56,259 nucleotides of DNA from Sulfurimonas sp. (lineage in GTDB: Bacteria > Campylobacterota > Campylobacteria > Campylobacterales > Sulfurimonadaceae), in assembly GCA_016744115.1 (NCBI GenBank), contig JADGEZ010000009.1:1-56259 (forward strand), read 5' to 3'. The position numbers and the translations under genes were made by a program. This document shows positions 27,772 to 37,428 of this stretch, in pieces (position 1 is the stretch's first letter; each line of letters opens with the position of its first letter). The notes below the pieces were generated by a model that made no database searches, was not told the origin of the DNA, and saw nothing but the letters and a program-made list of their open reading frames with translations.

Positions 27772-29589
27772 TTAAGATAACTGAAATTTATTATATATTT
27801 TATCTTCTAAATCCCAAATATTTCTCTTTTTTAAAGAATCCACTACACTTATAGTACACTCAACATCATCAGGCCATTGCCTATGGTAATCATCAAATTT
27901 ATTTTTATTAGTTCCATCAATTCCAACCATAAGTTCAGATAGATAAATATCTCTTTGAGCGTCAATATTATTTGTAACTCTCCAAACTAGCATATACGGA
28001 TTAAAAATATCATTTTTTTCTTCATCTACAAAAACAACAATTCTAATATTTTTATTTAATTCTTCTAGCATTTGAAAATATTCTTTTACTGATTTACTCT
28101 TTTTTAAAGATATAACCGTAATTGGATTTTTAGTTATTGTCATATATTGATGTAAATTTACTGCATCGGGTAGAAGTTCTTTGACCTTTAGAAATAATTC
28201 TTCATCATCTAATAACTGCGGTGCTTCTACGCTATGAGCAGAGGTAAGATCTATTCCTAATTTTCCACCCACTAAGGTTTCAGGTGAGGAGTGATCAAGT
28301 GCATCAAGTATCCCCTCTGTTATAAACATACATTTTGGTGTAAATCTATTAAGTGCATACATACTAAAAGATTCATAGTTCTCTAAATTAGGTGCTTTTT
28401 CATCCACAAAAATTGCATGTTTAACAAAACTCATTTGACCCACGCCCCAAAATGCATGCATAAACTGTTTAGCATGTCCCTTATAAAGTGTTTGCATTTT
28501 TGCAAGTATAAGATTATGAAAACCTGCATTTTCTGGCATATGATAATCAATTAAGTCAGGTACTGTTGTTTTTAAAAGAGGGAAAAATATTTTTCCTGTT
28601 GCCCAACCCATGTACTTGTCTTCCAAAGGTGGTTTACCCACAACTGTGGCTAAAAAAACTTTGTCTTTTTTTGTTGTAATGCAGGAGACTTCCATAACAG
28701 GATAAGGCTCTTCTAAAGTGTAATAACCCGTATGATCTCCAAATGGACCCTCGGTTTTTAAGTCGTGCGTATCTACCCAGCCCTCAATCACATAATCGAC
28801 ATCGCTGGGAATGTATAAGGGCGTTGTAAGTGATTTAACTAACTTTGCAGGTTCTTTAGTAATAAGTCCATACATAAGAAGTTCATTTACCCCATACGGT
28901 AGTGGAGCAGTCGCACACCATGTATAGAGTGGATTTCCTCCTATTGCAATAGAAACTGGCATCTTTTTTCCAGCTTTTTGATACTGGTCGAAAAAATGTG
29001 ATGAATCTTTATGAATTTGCCAATGCATTCCTAAATGATTTTTATCATATACTTGAAGTCTATACATACCAAGATTTACCATCTCTCCATCAAGACTTTG
29101 AGTATAAACTTGAGCCATAGTAATAAATGGACCTCCATCTTGTTCCCAAGTTGTTAGTACAGGTAATTTATATAAATCAATATCACTCCCAAAATATTGA
29201 ACTTCCTGACACTCACCTTTTTTTGAAAGTCTTTTTGGAAAAATATTTTTTAATGAAAATATTTGTGATGCCATAGAGAGTTTATCTGCGATACCTCTAG
29301 GTGGTTTCATGTGTAAAATCCCACTAATCTCAGCAGCTACAGATTCAATTGTACGACCAAACATGAGTTCACATCTTTTATAAGAACTAAATACATTCAT
29401 AAAGACTGGCTCATCAAAATTTTTATTATTTTTCTTATCTACAACATTAGTAAATAAGAGTGATTTACCGCCATGCTTTTTCTTAACTTCTGCATAAGCT
29501 AAATGAGGAATTTCTAAGTATATATCTAATTCATCATCAATTATTTTAATTTCATCATGTGTTTTAAAAAGCTCTATTGTTTTTTTCAT
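27772..29589 (-). CDS. UbiD-family decarboxylase, menaquinone-biosynthesis type
   Basis: Prenyl-FMN-dependent decarboxylase, 605 residues. Family blocks include CQEVQYFGSDIDLYKLPVLTTWEQDGG, VNLGMYRLQVYD, HWQIHKDSSHF, EGPFGDHTGYYT and LEDKYMGWATGKIFFPLL. The length (about 600 rather than 490) fits the branch proposed to act in the futalosine route of menaquinone synthesis, the usual route in Campylobacterota. The matching cofactor enzyme UbiX is at 49301-49822. hemC starts 3 bases upstream, so they are co-transcribed. The pathway assignment is inference. Confidence 0.85.
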   Translation of the reverse strand: MKKTIELFKTHDEIKIIDDELDIYLEIPHLAYAEVKKKHGGKSLLFTNVVDKKNNKNFDEPVFMNVFSSYKRCELMFGRTIESVAAEISGILHMKPPRGIADKLSMASQIFSLKNIFPKRLSKKGECQEVQYFGSDIDLYKLPVLTTWEQDGGPFITMAQVYTQSLDGEMVNLGMYRLQVYDKNHLGMHWQIHKDSSHFFDQYQKAGKKMPVSIAIGGNPLYTWCATAPLPYGVNELLMYGLITKEPAKLVKSLTTPLYIPSDVDYVIEGWVDTHDLKTEGPFGDHTGYYTLEEPYPVMEVSCITTKKDKVFLATVVGKPPLEDKYMGWATGKIFFPLLKTTVPDLIDYHMPENAGFHNLILAKMQTLYKGHAKQFMHAFWGVGQMSFVKHAIFVDEKAPNLENYESFSMYALNRFTPKCMFITEGILDALDHSSPETLVGGKLGIDLTSAHSVEAPQLLDDEELFLKVKELLPDAVNLHQYMTITKNPITVISLKKSKSVKEYFQMLEELNKNIRIVVFVDEEKNDIFNPYMLVWRVTNNIDAQRDIYLSELMVGIDGTNKNKFDDYHRQWPDDVECTISVVDSLKKRNIWDLEDKIYNKFQLS

Positions 29590-29592
29590 TTA

Positions 29593-30552
29593 TTATAATC
29601 TTTGTGGCATTTCGTCTTTAAAAGCAAGCTTTTGAGCATCAGCTAAAAGTTTCATTGCACCATTCTCTATCATTTTTTGTGCTAGGTCTAAACCTAAACC
29701 ACTACACTGAGTTATTTTTTTAACTATCTTTTCTTGCATAATATTTGTTCCATCAGAAAAACCAATCATTACTCTAAATATTATATTTTCATCATCAATA
29801 ACAGCATTACAAGCAACTGGAGCTGAACATCCTGCTCCAATTTCGGATATAAAATCTCTCTCAATCTGTGTGCATATAAATGTTCTTTCATCATTTAAAC
29901 TCATTGCAATTTCACGAATTTTATCATCACCACAAATTATTTCTATCCCTAAAGCGGCTTGACCCATGGGAGGTATCATCATATCAAGAGAGAGTTTTTG
30001 TTTAAAAGGCACATCTTTTAATAAATCCAATCGCTCAAGACCTATCCATGCTAAGATGATAGCGTCATACTGCCCCTCTTTGAGCTTTTTTAGTCTAGTG
30101 TTTACATTACCTCGTAAATCTTTTACTTTTAAGTCAGGTCTTTGTTTTAGCAGTTGCATTCTTCTTCTTAAGCTTGTTGTTCCAACTACTGCACCCTTAG
30201 GAAGTGCGTTAAGGTCTTCATATTTATGGGATAAAAAGACATCACTTTGATCTTGTCTTTGAGTAACTGAGACAAGTTCTAATCCTTGAGGTATATATGT
30301 TGGAACATCTTTTAAACTATGCACTGCAATATCAGCTTCACCTGCAAGCATTGCATCTTCAAGCTCTTTTGTAAAATGTCCTTTTCCGCCAATGAGGGCT
30401 AGAGGTTTATCTAAAATTTTATCGCCATTACTAACAATCTTGTTTAAAACTACTTCAACATCTAAAAAAGTTTCTTCAATTTTGCCTTTAATATAATAAG
30501 CCTGCCAAAGTGCTAAATCTGAAACTCTTGTTGCTAGTGTTATTTTTCTCAA
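29593..30552 (-). CDS. hemC: Hydroxymethylbilane synthase (porphobilinogen deaminase)
   Basis: Joins four porphobilinogens into hydroxymethylbilane in haem synthesis. The 319 residues have LATRVSDLALWQA, HSLKDVPT, VGTTSLRRRMQLL, DLRGNVNTRLKKL, PPMGQAALGIE and the dipyrromethane-binding Cys in GAGCSAPV. The first motif has Val where Gly is usual (TRGS to TRVS). Start is TTG, one base after the preceding stop, so translation is coupled. hemA is in the same minus-strand run. Confidence 0.95.
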   Translation of the reverse strand: MRKITLATRVSDLALWQAYYIKGKIEETFLDVEVVLNKIVSNGDKILDKPLALIGGKGHFTKELEDAMLAGEADIAVHSLKDVPTYIPQGLELVSVTQRQDQSDVFLSHKYEDLNALPKGAVVGTTSLRRRMQLLKQRPDLKVKDLRGNVNTRLKKLKEGQYDAIILAWIGLERLDLLKDVPFKQKLSLDMMIPPMGQAALGIEIICGDDKIREIAMSLNDERTFICTQIERDFISEIGAGCSAPVACNAVIDDENIIFRVMIGFSDGTNIMQEKIVKKITQCSGLGLDLAQKMIENGAMKLLADAQKLAFKDEMPQRL

Positions 30553-30553
30553 A

Positions 30554-31387
30554 CTATTTAAGACTTTGATATTTTCTTTTTGATTTATCTATTTTATCAT
30601 CAAAAAACATAGTCGGTGTCCCTGATACCATTACTTCATCAGCGATTTTCACATCACTCACAAAGTGTTGCATCACTTCTTGAGATTTTAAATCAGATAC
30701 TTTTATATTTGTTTTCATAGTTTTGTTAAAAGCTTTTAAAATCTTGTTAACATCTCTTTCTTTTGGATTAATTTCAACCTTATACATATTTAAAACTACA
30801 TCTTTATGCCCTTGTAGTTCAGCAGCAATTGCTGCTTGAGATAACTCAACTGCAGCAGGATGAATAGATGCAAGTGGAAAATGATAATAATAAATTGCGA
30901 ACTTTTTAGGTTCATTTTTCATCTCATTAATAGCCTCAGGCACAAATGTTCTACAAAACGGACATAAAGGATCTGAAAAAATCGCTATCTTATGTTTTGC
31001 ATTTGCATTGCCATATATTAAATTTTCTTTTTTGTAGTACTCTTTTTTAAAACTTAGATTTACTAAATCTTTTAAAGATTCCCCTGTTTTTATACTTATC
31101 AACTCTTTAGTAATAACTTCACCATTACTAAACCAAATCATTTTTTGTCTTACTTGACGCTCTTTAGGCTTTGCTTTTAACTTTGCATCTATAACAATAA
31201 TTAAAGCTTTCCAACCGTCCATCGTTGGCACATCCACTGTATCTTCAATTTTTACATCTAAGCTTATTATAGCTGGGTTATTAGAGAACGATTCTTTTAA
31301 AAAATTTTCAATTTTTTTATTTTGATTTGCAACAAGAACACTACTAAGTATGAGTGTTGTCACTAATAATTTCAACATCAATAACAT
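30554..31387 (-). CDS. Periplasmic thiol:disulfide protein, DsbA/DsbC-like
   Basis: A signal peptide (to about residue 20) precedes an N-terminal domain of about 100 residues and a thioredoxin fold with FSDPLCPFCRTF (C142, C145), helical insertion, and cis-Pro in VSGTPTMFFDD. The bipartite layout resembles DsbC/DsbG or the suppressor-of-copper-sensitivity type, but the N-terminal domain is not a clear match. The 5' end overlaps fxsA by 44 bases; an internal ATG at 31378 would also give a good signal peptide. Probable role: disulfide formation or isomerisation. Confidence 0.82.
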   Translation of the reverse strand: MLLMLKLLVTTLILSSVLVANQNKKIENFLKESFSNNPAIISLDVKIEDTVDVPTMDGWKALIIVIDAKLKAKPKERQVRQKMIWFSNGEVITKELISIKTGESLKDLVNLSFKKEYYKKENLIYGNANAKHKIAIFSDPLCPFCRTFVPEAINEMKNEPKKFAIYYYHFPLASIHPAAVELSQAAIAAELQGHKDVVLNMYKVEINPKERDVNKILKAFNKTMKTNIKVSDLKSQEVMQHFVSDVKIADEVMVSGTPTMFFDDKIDKSKRKYQSLK

Positions 31388-31769
31388 CTAAATCCTTTTT
31401 ATTTTGTTTTCCCTCACGAGAATTATTACATCTATCTGATTGTACATGATAACGGTTAACCAGCATAGAGGTAAAAACACTAAACTGCATTATAGAACCT
31501 ATTATATCTGTCAAAAAACCTGGTATCATTAAAAAAATAGCTCCAAATAATGTAAATAAGTTCAATCTTTGAAACTGTTCTAAATCTATACAGTTATAAG
31601 AAACTGCTGTCATATTCTCCACTAGTGAGTTTCTAAAATTAATAAGAATAGAAATACCTATTAAAGCAGTAAGAACAATAGTGAAAAAAGTAATTAAGCC
31701 TCCAAGTAATGATGCTATATTTGTAGAAATAATAACTTCTAAAAAAAGATACAATAAAAAATATATCAT
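31344..31769 (-). CDS. fxsA: FxsA family membrane protein
   Basis: 141 residues with three to four hydrophobic segments: an N-terminal FLLYLFLEVIISTNIASLLG, ITFFTIVLTALIGISILI, and FLTDIIGSIMQ preceded by LFGAIFLMIPG, the FxsA (suppressor of F exclusion) signature. The tail is hydrophilic with Cys and Arg. Function outside phage exclusion is unknown. It sits between proS (gap 1 base) and the thiol-disulfide gene, which it overlaps by 44 bases. Confidence 0.85.
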   Translation of the reverse strand: MIYFLLYLFLEVIISTNIASLLGGLITFFTIVLTALIGISILINFRNSLVENMTAVSYNCIDLEQFQRLNLFTLFGAIFLMIPGFLTDIIGSIMQFSVFTSMLVNRYHVQSDRCNNSREGKQNKKDLDVIDVEIISDNTHT

Positions 31770-31770
31770 T

Positions 31771-33075
31771 TTATATCAAATCCATTATCTTCGACATTAC
31801 ATCATCAACATTCACAGATACTTTTTCTGTCGTTTTTCTATCATAAATCTGGACTTCCCCATTTACGAGTTCTTTCCCAATGATTATAGTATATGCAAAC
31901 CCAATAAGTTCTGCATCTTTCATTTTAAAACCAAATCTTTCTTTTGTGTCGTCTAAAATCACTTCTACATTTTTGGCTCTTAACTGCGTATATAATTTTT
32001 CGCCTAAATCACTTTGCTCTGAGTCTTTAATATTTGAAACCATTATATTTATTAAATAAGGTGTAGTTTCTTTTGTCCAGATACACCCATTATCATCATG
32101 GTTTTGTTCTATAACAGATGCGATTAAACGACTTACTCCTATCCCAAATGTGGCCATTAAAAAGGCTTGTGGTTTACCGTTTTCATCAGAAAACTTTGCA
32201 TCAAGGGAAGCAGAGTATTTATCTCCGAGTTCAAATATATGCCCTACTTCTATACCTTTTTTAAAGCTAAAATCTCCACCACACTTACATTTTACATCAA
32301 GAGTTTGAGATTGAAGTTGCTCATAAGACTTTTCATTATAAGCCTCAATCTTTGATTCATCTTCAAAAATTGTTTCAATATTTGCACCATAATCACATAC
32401 ATTACATACGATAATAGTATCTTCGCCACTATTGGCAAGAACATGAAACTCTTTACTTCCGCTTCCACCAATCGCTCCACTATCAGCATCAACTACTCTA
32501 AAATCAAGTCCTAGTCTTGTAAAAATCTTTTTGTATGTAGCTTCCATAAGCTCAAACTCTCTTTGCATATCTTCTAGTGATGCGTGAAAAGAATAGCCAT
32601 CTTTCATCAAAAATTCACGAGCACGAAGTAAACCATATCTCGGTCTTGCTTCATCACGAAACTTTGTATTTATTTGGTAGAGATTTATAGGTAGATTTTT
32701 ATAAGATTTCACTCTATTTTTAACAAGTTCAACCATCGCCTCTTCATTAGTGGGACTTAAAACAAAATCCTTATCATGTCTATCTTGAACTCTAAGCATC
32801 TCTTTACCCATAGTATCAGCACGACCACTTTTATCCCAAAGTGAAATAGGTGTTACAAATGGTAATTGTACCTCTATACATCCAGCCTTGTCTAATTCTT
32901 CTTTTACAATGTTTTTAATTTTTTCTAAGACTATTTTTCCTAAAGGCAGATAGTTATAAAGACCTGCCCCTTGCTGGTTAATAAATCCACCACGCACTAA
33001 AAACTGATGACTTGCTAGAATTGCATCAGAGGGTGCTTCTTTGCTTGTTGGTATGAAAGCTTTACTTCTTCTCAC
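31771..33075 (-). CDS. proS: Prolyl-tRNA synthetase lacking the INS editing domain
   Basis: Charges tRNA-Pro. Class II motifs are clear: [65 protein letters not shown] and [14 protein letters not shown]. The protein has only 434 residues, where bacterial-type enzymes with the insertion reach about 570. The segment after [14 protein letters not shown] jumps within about 40 residues to [19 protein letters not shown], so the roughly 130-residue INS (Ala-tRNA-Pro deacylase) domain is absent. GTG start with AGGAAA close by; overlaps the hemA end by 14 bases. Confidence 0.95.
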   Translation of the reverse strand: MRRSKAFIPTSKEAPSDAILASHQFLVRGGFINQQGAGLYNYLPLGKIVLEKIKNIVKEELDKAGCIEVQLPFVTPISLWDKSGRADTMGKEMLRVQDRHDKDFVLSPTNEEAMVELVKNRVKSYKNLPINLYQINTKFRDEARPRYGLLRAREFLMKDGYSFHASLEDMQREFELMEATYKKIFTRLGLDFRVVDADSGAIGGSGSKEFHVLANSGEDTIIVCNVCDYGANIETIFEDESKIEAYNEKSYEQLQSQTLDVKCKCGGDFSFKKGIEVGHIFELGDKYSASLDAKFSDENGKPQAFLMATFGIGVSRLIASVIEQNHDDNGCIWTKETTPYLINIMVSNIKDSEQSDLGEKLYTQLRAKNVEVILDDTKERFGFKMKDAELIGFAYTIIIGKELVNGEVQIYDRKTTEKVSVNVDDVMSKIMDLI

Positions 33076-34354
33076 TAATTTCCTTTATAAAATCTGGTTT
33101 TTTTAATTTTGTTTTATCTATACTTTTAGAAAAAATGTTCATCATATTTGTAGATATACTTGAGACCGATTCATCATTAGAATTTCTCATACTTCTTGTC
33201 ATCTCATGCAAAAACTTTTTAAGTGCTTGTTCACACATTTTTTTTGCTTCTTTTTCATACTGCTCGGGGATAAAACCTTTTGAAATTACACGAAAACTCT
33301 CTTCGTTTGCAACCTTATATGCTTTTTGATAGATCTCTTTTATGATAGGTTCAATATCTAAGGATGCTAAAGATTCAAAAAACTCAACTATAGCACGACC
33401 TATAATACCATGAGCTGCTTTTGCTGATTCTTCTCTTATTCCGATATTTTCATCTACGATAAGCTTTAAATCATCAATCACATAAAGATTTATTCTCTCG
33501 CCCTTATGATAGTTAATATCCCTAGGCATTGCCAAGTCAAACCAGTATCTATCAAAATCACATGAGTGAATTATCTCATCTGTAATGATAGCCACAGGAG
33601 ACGAGGTTGCGGTAAAAAGAATATCAAATTCATTAATCACTTTTGGCAACTCTTCGTAAGCTATAAGCTTTGCTCCACAAGAGTGTGCTAATTCTTGAGC
33701 CTTATGTTTAGTACGGTTCATGATATAGACCTCAGTACCACAAGACATTAAATGTTTTGCTGTAATCTCTGACATCTCTCCAACACCTATAACTAAGGCT
33801 TTTTTAACAGTCATATCATCAACTAAAGATTTTAATTTACTTACAGCAACACTTGCTAAAGAGACTGGTTTAGATGAAATATCTGTAGCATTTCTTACTT
33901 TTGCAGCACACTTAAAAGCACTTTTCATAGTACGAGCCAATTTTTTACCACAGTAGCCATTATCGTGTGAAAACCTAAAAGCTTCTTTAAGCTGACCTGC
34001 AATTTGTGTCTCACCTATTACCATTGAATCCAATGATGCTGCTACAGAAAAAACATGATGAATTGCTGAACTATCATCAAAAACATCTGCACGACCCTCA
34101 AGCTCTTCTATGGTAATTTTAGTACGACGACTTAAAATTTCAAAAATATATTTTGTAGCTCCTACTATGTCACTGCATGAACATAAAACTTCCATTCTAT
34201 TACATGTTGATATTAAGATAACTTCATTGATAACATCAGATGAATTTAACTTTTTTAAACAAGCGTGCATGTCACTATCATGAGGGTAAGATAGTTTTTC
34301 TCTTATATCTATACTTGAATTTTTATGCGAAAAGCTTATGACTAGGTAATGCAT
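33062..34354 (-). CDS. hemA: Glutamyl-tRNA reductase
   Basis: First committed step of C5-route haem synthesis: reduces Glu-tRNA to glutamate-1-semialdehyde with NADPH. The 430 residues show [11 protein letters not shown] with nucleophile C51, [26 protein letters not shown] for [17 protein letters not shown], and a C-terminal dimerisation helix. Its stop and the GTG start of proS overlap; ispB ends at its first base. A haem (hemA, hemC) and quinone chain (polyprenyl synthase) grouping is apparent. Confidence 0.96.
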   Translation of the reverse strand: MHYLVISFSHKNSSIDIREKLSYPHDSDMHACLKKLNSSDVINEVILISTCNRMEVLCSCSDIVGATKYIFEILSRRTKITIEELEGRADVFDDSSAIHHVFSVAASLDSMVIGETQIAGQLKEAFRFSHDNGYCGKKLARTMKSAFKCAAKVRNATDISSKPVSLASVAVSKLKSLVDDMTVKKALVIGVGEMSEITAKHLMSCGTEVYIMNRTKHKAQELAHSCGAKLIAYEELPKVINEFDILFTATSSPVAIITDEIIHSCDFDRYWFDLAMPRDINYHKGERINLYVIDDLKLIVDENIGIREESAKAAHGIIGRAIVEFFESLASLDIEPIIKEIYQKAYKVANEESFRVISKGFIPEQYEKEAKKMCEQALKKFLHEMTRSMRNSNDESVSSISTNMMNIFSKSIDKTKLKKPDFIKEISEKK

Positions 34355-35241
34355 TAATAACTTCTTTTTATCATTGTTTGTAAAATACTCACAAGTTCTA
34401 CATCTTCTTTAACGGCTTGCATAGCTTCATGTGAGAGTTTTTTAGCTAAGGCAAATGATTTTTCTATACATCCATGTTGGAGCATTTTTTCTTTTATCCA
34501 GATAAGTTCTTCATCTATATGTTTTTTTGCATGTAGGTTTTGAAGCTTATTTTTATCATCTTTATCTAAATCATGATAGAGATAAATATAAGGAAGCGTG
34601 CATTTTCCCTCTACAAAGTCATTCATAACAGGTTTTCCAAGGGTCTTAGCATCGGAAGTAATATCTAAAATATCATCTATGATTTGAAAGGAAAGTCCTA
34701 GATTTTTTCCATATATTGCATATTTTTGTGCATCTTTACCTACAAGTAAGGCAGATGCAATGGACGCTGACTCTATGAGTGTTGCTGTTTTAAGATAGAG
34801 CATATCAAGATATTTTTTTTCATCATAGTTAAATGCTTGTGCTATCTTAACATCCATCATCTCGCCCTTAGACAATTCTGTAACAGACTTCGCAATTACT
34901 TTAGCCACATCTTTATCAAAATCAACCAGCTCTGTGAACGCTTTTGAGTAAAGTATGTCTCCGAGCATAATAGCGGTCTTACTTCCATGAATAGCATTTA
35001 CCGATGCTACACCCCTGCGTGTTAGCGATTCGTCAATCACATCATCATGGAGTAAACTTGCAGCATGAATCAACTCTACAACTGCTGCTAATAGTGGGGC
35101 TTTTTCACTTTTTTCTGCAATCTTTAAAATCAATTTTGCTCGAACTCTTTTTCCACCACTAAGCATTTCAAAAAGACGAGTTACCTCATCATAGTCTATC
35201 TCTTGTATAAGTCTTGCTATTTCACTCTCAACTCTTTGCAT
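34354..35241 (-). CDS. ispB: Polyprenyl diphosphate synthase (quinone side chain)
   Basis: Trans-prenyltransferase that extends farnesyl diphosphate into the quinone side chain. The 295 residues have GGKRVRAKLIL, the first Asp-rich motif LLHDDVIDE (D66, D67, D70) and the second IIDDILDIT. The chain-length product (C30-C40) cannot be told by eye, so the gene symbol is by family similarity. It ends at the first base of hemA, and starts 10 bases after a small secreted-protein gene. Confidence 0.9.
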   Translation of the reverse strand: MQRVESEIARLIQEIDYDEVTRLFEMLSGGKRVRAKLILKIAEKSEKAPLLAAVVELIHAASLLHDDVIDESLTRRGVASVNAIHGSKTAIMLGDILYSKAFTELVDFDKDVAKVIAKSVTELSKGEMMDVKIAQAFNYDEKKYLDMLYLKTATLIESASIASALLVGKDAQKYAIYGKNLGLSFQIIDDILDITSDAKTLGKPVMNDFVEGKCTLPYIYLYHDLDKDDKNKLQNLHAKKHIDEELIWIKEKMLQHGCIEKSFALAKKLSHEAMQAVKEDVELVSILQTMIKRSY

Positions 35242-35251
35242 TTGCCCTCAT

Positions 35252-35674
35252 TTAATTCTCTTGCTTTAAATACTCTAGTCTTACTTTAGAATGAGTATCT
35301 GATAAAAACAACTGGAATATTGCTTCATCTGTTTTGTAATCAAATTCTATAAACTTTACCAAGATATACGGTACTGCATAATGCGACCCACCTCTTGTCA
35401 TAAGCTCAACTCTAAAACTTCTACTTTTTAGCTTATCGTAAAGTATATTTTGCCCAACGATTCTATCATAGGAGCGTAAAATAACTAAGCCTCCATCGGT
35501 ATATAAAGTCCATCTAAATTTAAATAACTTTTCATTTTTACCATATTTTACAAGAATTTTTTTATGTACATCTTTTTTCAATTTTACATTTACAATCTCT
35601 TTATATTCATTTGCATACAAAGATAAGGAGATAAAAACTACAAAAATAAGAACTCGTAAAATATATTTCAGCAT
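35252..35674 (-). CDS. Exported protein of unknown function
   Basis: 140 residues with a clear signal peptide (ILRVLIFVVFISLSLYA). The mature part is a basic, beta-rich domain (KEIVNVKLKKDVHKKILVKYG, RWTLYTDGGLVILRSYDRIV, FRVELMTRGGSHYAVPYILVKF). I do not recognise a family. It lies between argB and the polyprenyl synthase gene, on the same strand with short gaps, so it is likely part of that operon. No haem or metal motif is seen. Confidence 0.75.
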   Translation of the reverse strand: MLKYILRVLIFVVFISLSLYANEYKEIVNVKLKKDVHKKILVKYGKNEKLFKFRWTLYTDGGLVILRSYDRIVGQNILYDKLKSRSFRVELMTRGGSHYAVPYILVKFIEFDYKTDEAIFQLFLSDTHSKVRLEYLKQEN

Positions 35675-35697
35675 AATTTTCTTGTATTATAGCAAAT

Positions 35698-36549
35698 TTA
35701 TTTAACTATTTGCGTACCGATACCCTCAGAAGTAAATAATTCTAATAACATTGAATGTTCTAAGCGACCATCAATAATATGTGCTTTTTTTACACCACCG
35801 TTTATAGCTTCTAAACATGCATCAACCTTAGGCACCATTCCCCCATGGATAGTTCCATCAGATTTTAATTTTTTAACTTGTGCTTTTGTCAAAGTATCTA
35901 AGAGTTTTTTATCCTCATCAAGGACCCCTGATGTATCTGTTAAAAAAATTATCTTATTTGCTCCTATCGCTTTAGCTACATAGGATGCACATAAATCTGC
36001 ATTTATATTAAAACCAGGATGCCCCATCTCATCCCCCGCAGCAATAGGTGCAATAACTGGGATAAATTTTTCTGCCATTAAATTATTAATAACTTCCGCT
36101 TTGACATTTGTGATATTTCCAGTAAGTCCCCATTTTGCAAAGTCTTTTGCCTTTGCTGTAATAAAATGAGCATCTTTGCCACTTACGCCAATCGCTTTAG
36201 CTCCATGAGAATTTAGAAGCGAAACAAGATCCTTGTTTATCTCACCACTTAAAATCATCTCAGCTATTCTCATAACCTCTTTAGTAGTTACTCTTTGACC
36301 CTCTATAAATTTTGTTTCTATACTCAAAGCATCAAGCATCTCAGTAATCTTACTCCCGCCACCATGAATGATAACAGGACGGATACCCACTAGGTACATA
36401 AGTAAAATATCCTCAGCAAATTTTTCTTTTAACTGCGGTGATGTTTGTGCTGAACCACCGTATTTTATAACAACTATCTCTTTGTTAAATTCTTTGATAA
36501 ATGGTAAGGCTTCAAGAAGAGTTTTTACTGTTTCGATTTTTTTTTGCAA
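35698..36549 (-). CDS. argB: Acetylglutamate kinase
   Basis: Phosphorylates N-acetylglutamate in arginine synthesis. The 283 residues have VIKYGGSAQTS, VIIHGGGSKITEML, INADLCASYVAKAIGA and IIFLTDTSGVLD, with GGMVPKVDACLEAI near the end, all as in the amino-acid kinase family. Start is TTG, preceded by AAGGAAA at about 9 bases; no ATG fits. First gene of its run, with about 200 bases to the divergent yggS-like gene. Confidence 0.95.
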   Translation of the reverse strand: MQKKIETVKTLLEALPFIKEFNKEIVVIKYGGSAQTSPQLKEKFAEDILLMYLVGIRPVIIHGGGSKITEMLDALSIETKFIEGQRVTTKEVMRIAEMILSGEINKDLVSLLNSHGAKAIGVSGKDAHFITAKAKDFAKWGLTGNITNVKAEVINNLMAEKFIPVIAPIAAGDEMGHPGFNINADLCASYVAKAIGANKIIFLTDTSGVLDEDKKLLDTLTKAQVKKLKSDGTIHGGMVPKVDACLEAINGGVKKAHIIDGRLEHSMLLELFTSEGIGTQIVK

Positions 36550-36660
36550 TGTTGGTTTTCCTTCTAAGAAATAATAATATCCCTATTTTAACTAATCTTA
36601 GATTATTTTGCCTTGATAGTCATCGATTTAATATTTTTCTACTCCTTTGGTGTAAAGTTT

Positions 36661-36690
36661 TTGGCTTATTAATATTATATTTGATATAAT
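36661..36690 (+). promoter_or_regulatory. Candidate sigma-70 promoter for the YggS-like gene
   Basis: TTGGCT (36661-36666), 18 bases, TATAAT (36685-36690) lies about 57 bases before the GTG start. The -10 is perfect and the -35 is a 4/6 match to TTGACA. Confidence 0.4.
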
Positions 36691-36746
36691 TTTATGCAAA
36701 AATAGGGATTTAAAACTATTTCAAATAGCTAGACTAGGACAATAAA

Positions 36747-37421
36747 GTGACACAAACACAATATAAAATATATATAGATGATATAGTGAGACGAGTAGAG
36801 TATGCTAGACTTAGAGTAAGTGATTACCATATAGTAAAAACAGTAGCCATTAGTAAAAATTCTACAACTGATGAGATAACTAACCTATACAAGATTGGAC
36901 AACGAGCATTTGGCGAAAATAAAGTTCAAGATTTAAAAACAAAATCTAAGGAGCTTGAAGCACTTCCAATTGAGTGGCACTTTGTTGGAAACTTACAAAA
37001 AAATAAGATAAATAATCTCCTAGATATTAACCCTAGCCTTTTTCATTCCCTTGATTCTTTAGACTTAGCACAAGAGTTACAAAAGAAGTTATTTACCAAA
37101 GATATGACACTAGATGCACTCTTGCAAATAAATTCTGCAAAAGAGAAATCAAAACGAGGAGTGATGCCAGAACTAGCATCAGACATTTATAAACAAATTC
37201 AAAATGAGTGTCCAAATATCAAACTTAAAGGTCTTATGAGTATCGGTGCTAACTCCGACAATCCAGCTCTTGTTAAAAAAAGCTTTGAGATAACTTATGA
37301 CATTTATAAAAATCTAGATGGAGCTACAATCTGTTCTATGGGTATGAGTGGAGATTTTGAATTAGCAATCGAATGTGGGTCAAATATGATTCGACTAGGT
37401 TCAGTGATGTTTGACAAATAG
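36747..37421 (+). CDS. YggS/PROSC family PLP-binding protein
   Basis: A 224-residue PLP homeostasis protein with an alanine-racemase-like barrel. The cofactor Lys is in VKTVAISKN; further blocks are RAFGENKVQDL, WHFVGNLQKNKI, IKLKGLMSIGA and CSMGMSGDFELAIECGSNMIRLGS for the phosphate. GTG start with AGGAC 8 bases upstream. The next gene begins close to its stop. Role inferred from the family: buffering PLP and affecting amino-acid pools. Confidence 0.93.
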   Translation: MTQTQYKIYIDDIVRRVEYARLRVSDYHIVKTVAISKNSTTDEITNLYKIGQRAFGENKVQDLKTKSKELEALPIEWHFVGNLQKNKINNLLDINPSLFHSLDSLDLAQELQKKLFTKDMTLDALLQINSAKEKSKRGVMPELASDIYKQIQNECPNIKLKGLMSIGANSDNPALVKKSFEITYDIYKNLDGATICSMGMSGDFELAIECGSNMIRLGSVMFDK

Positions 37422-37428
37422 CAACTCC

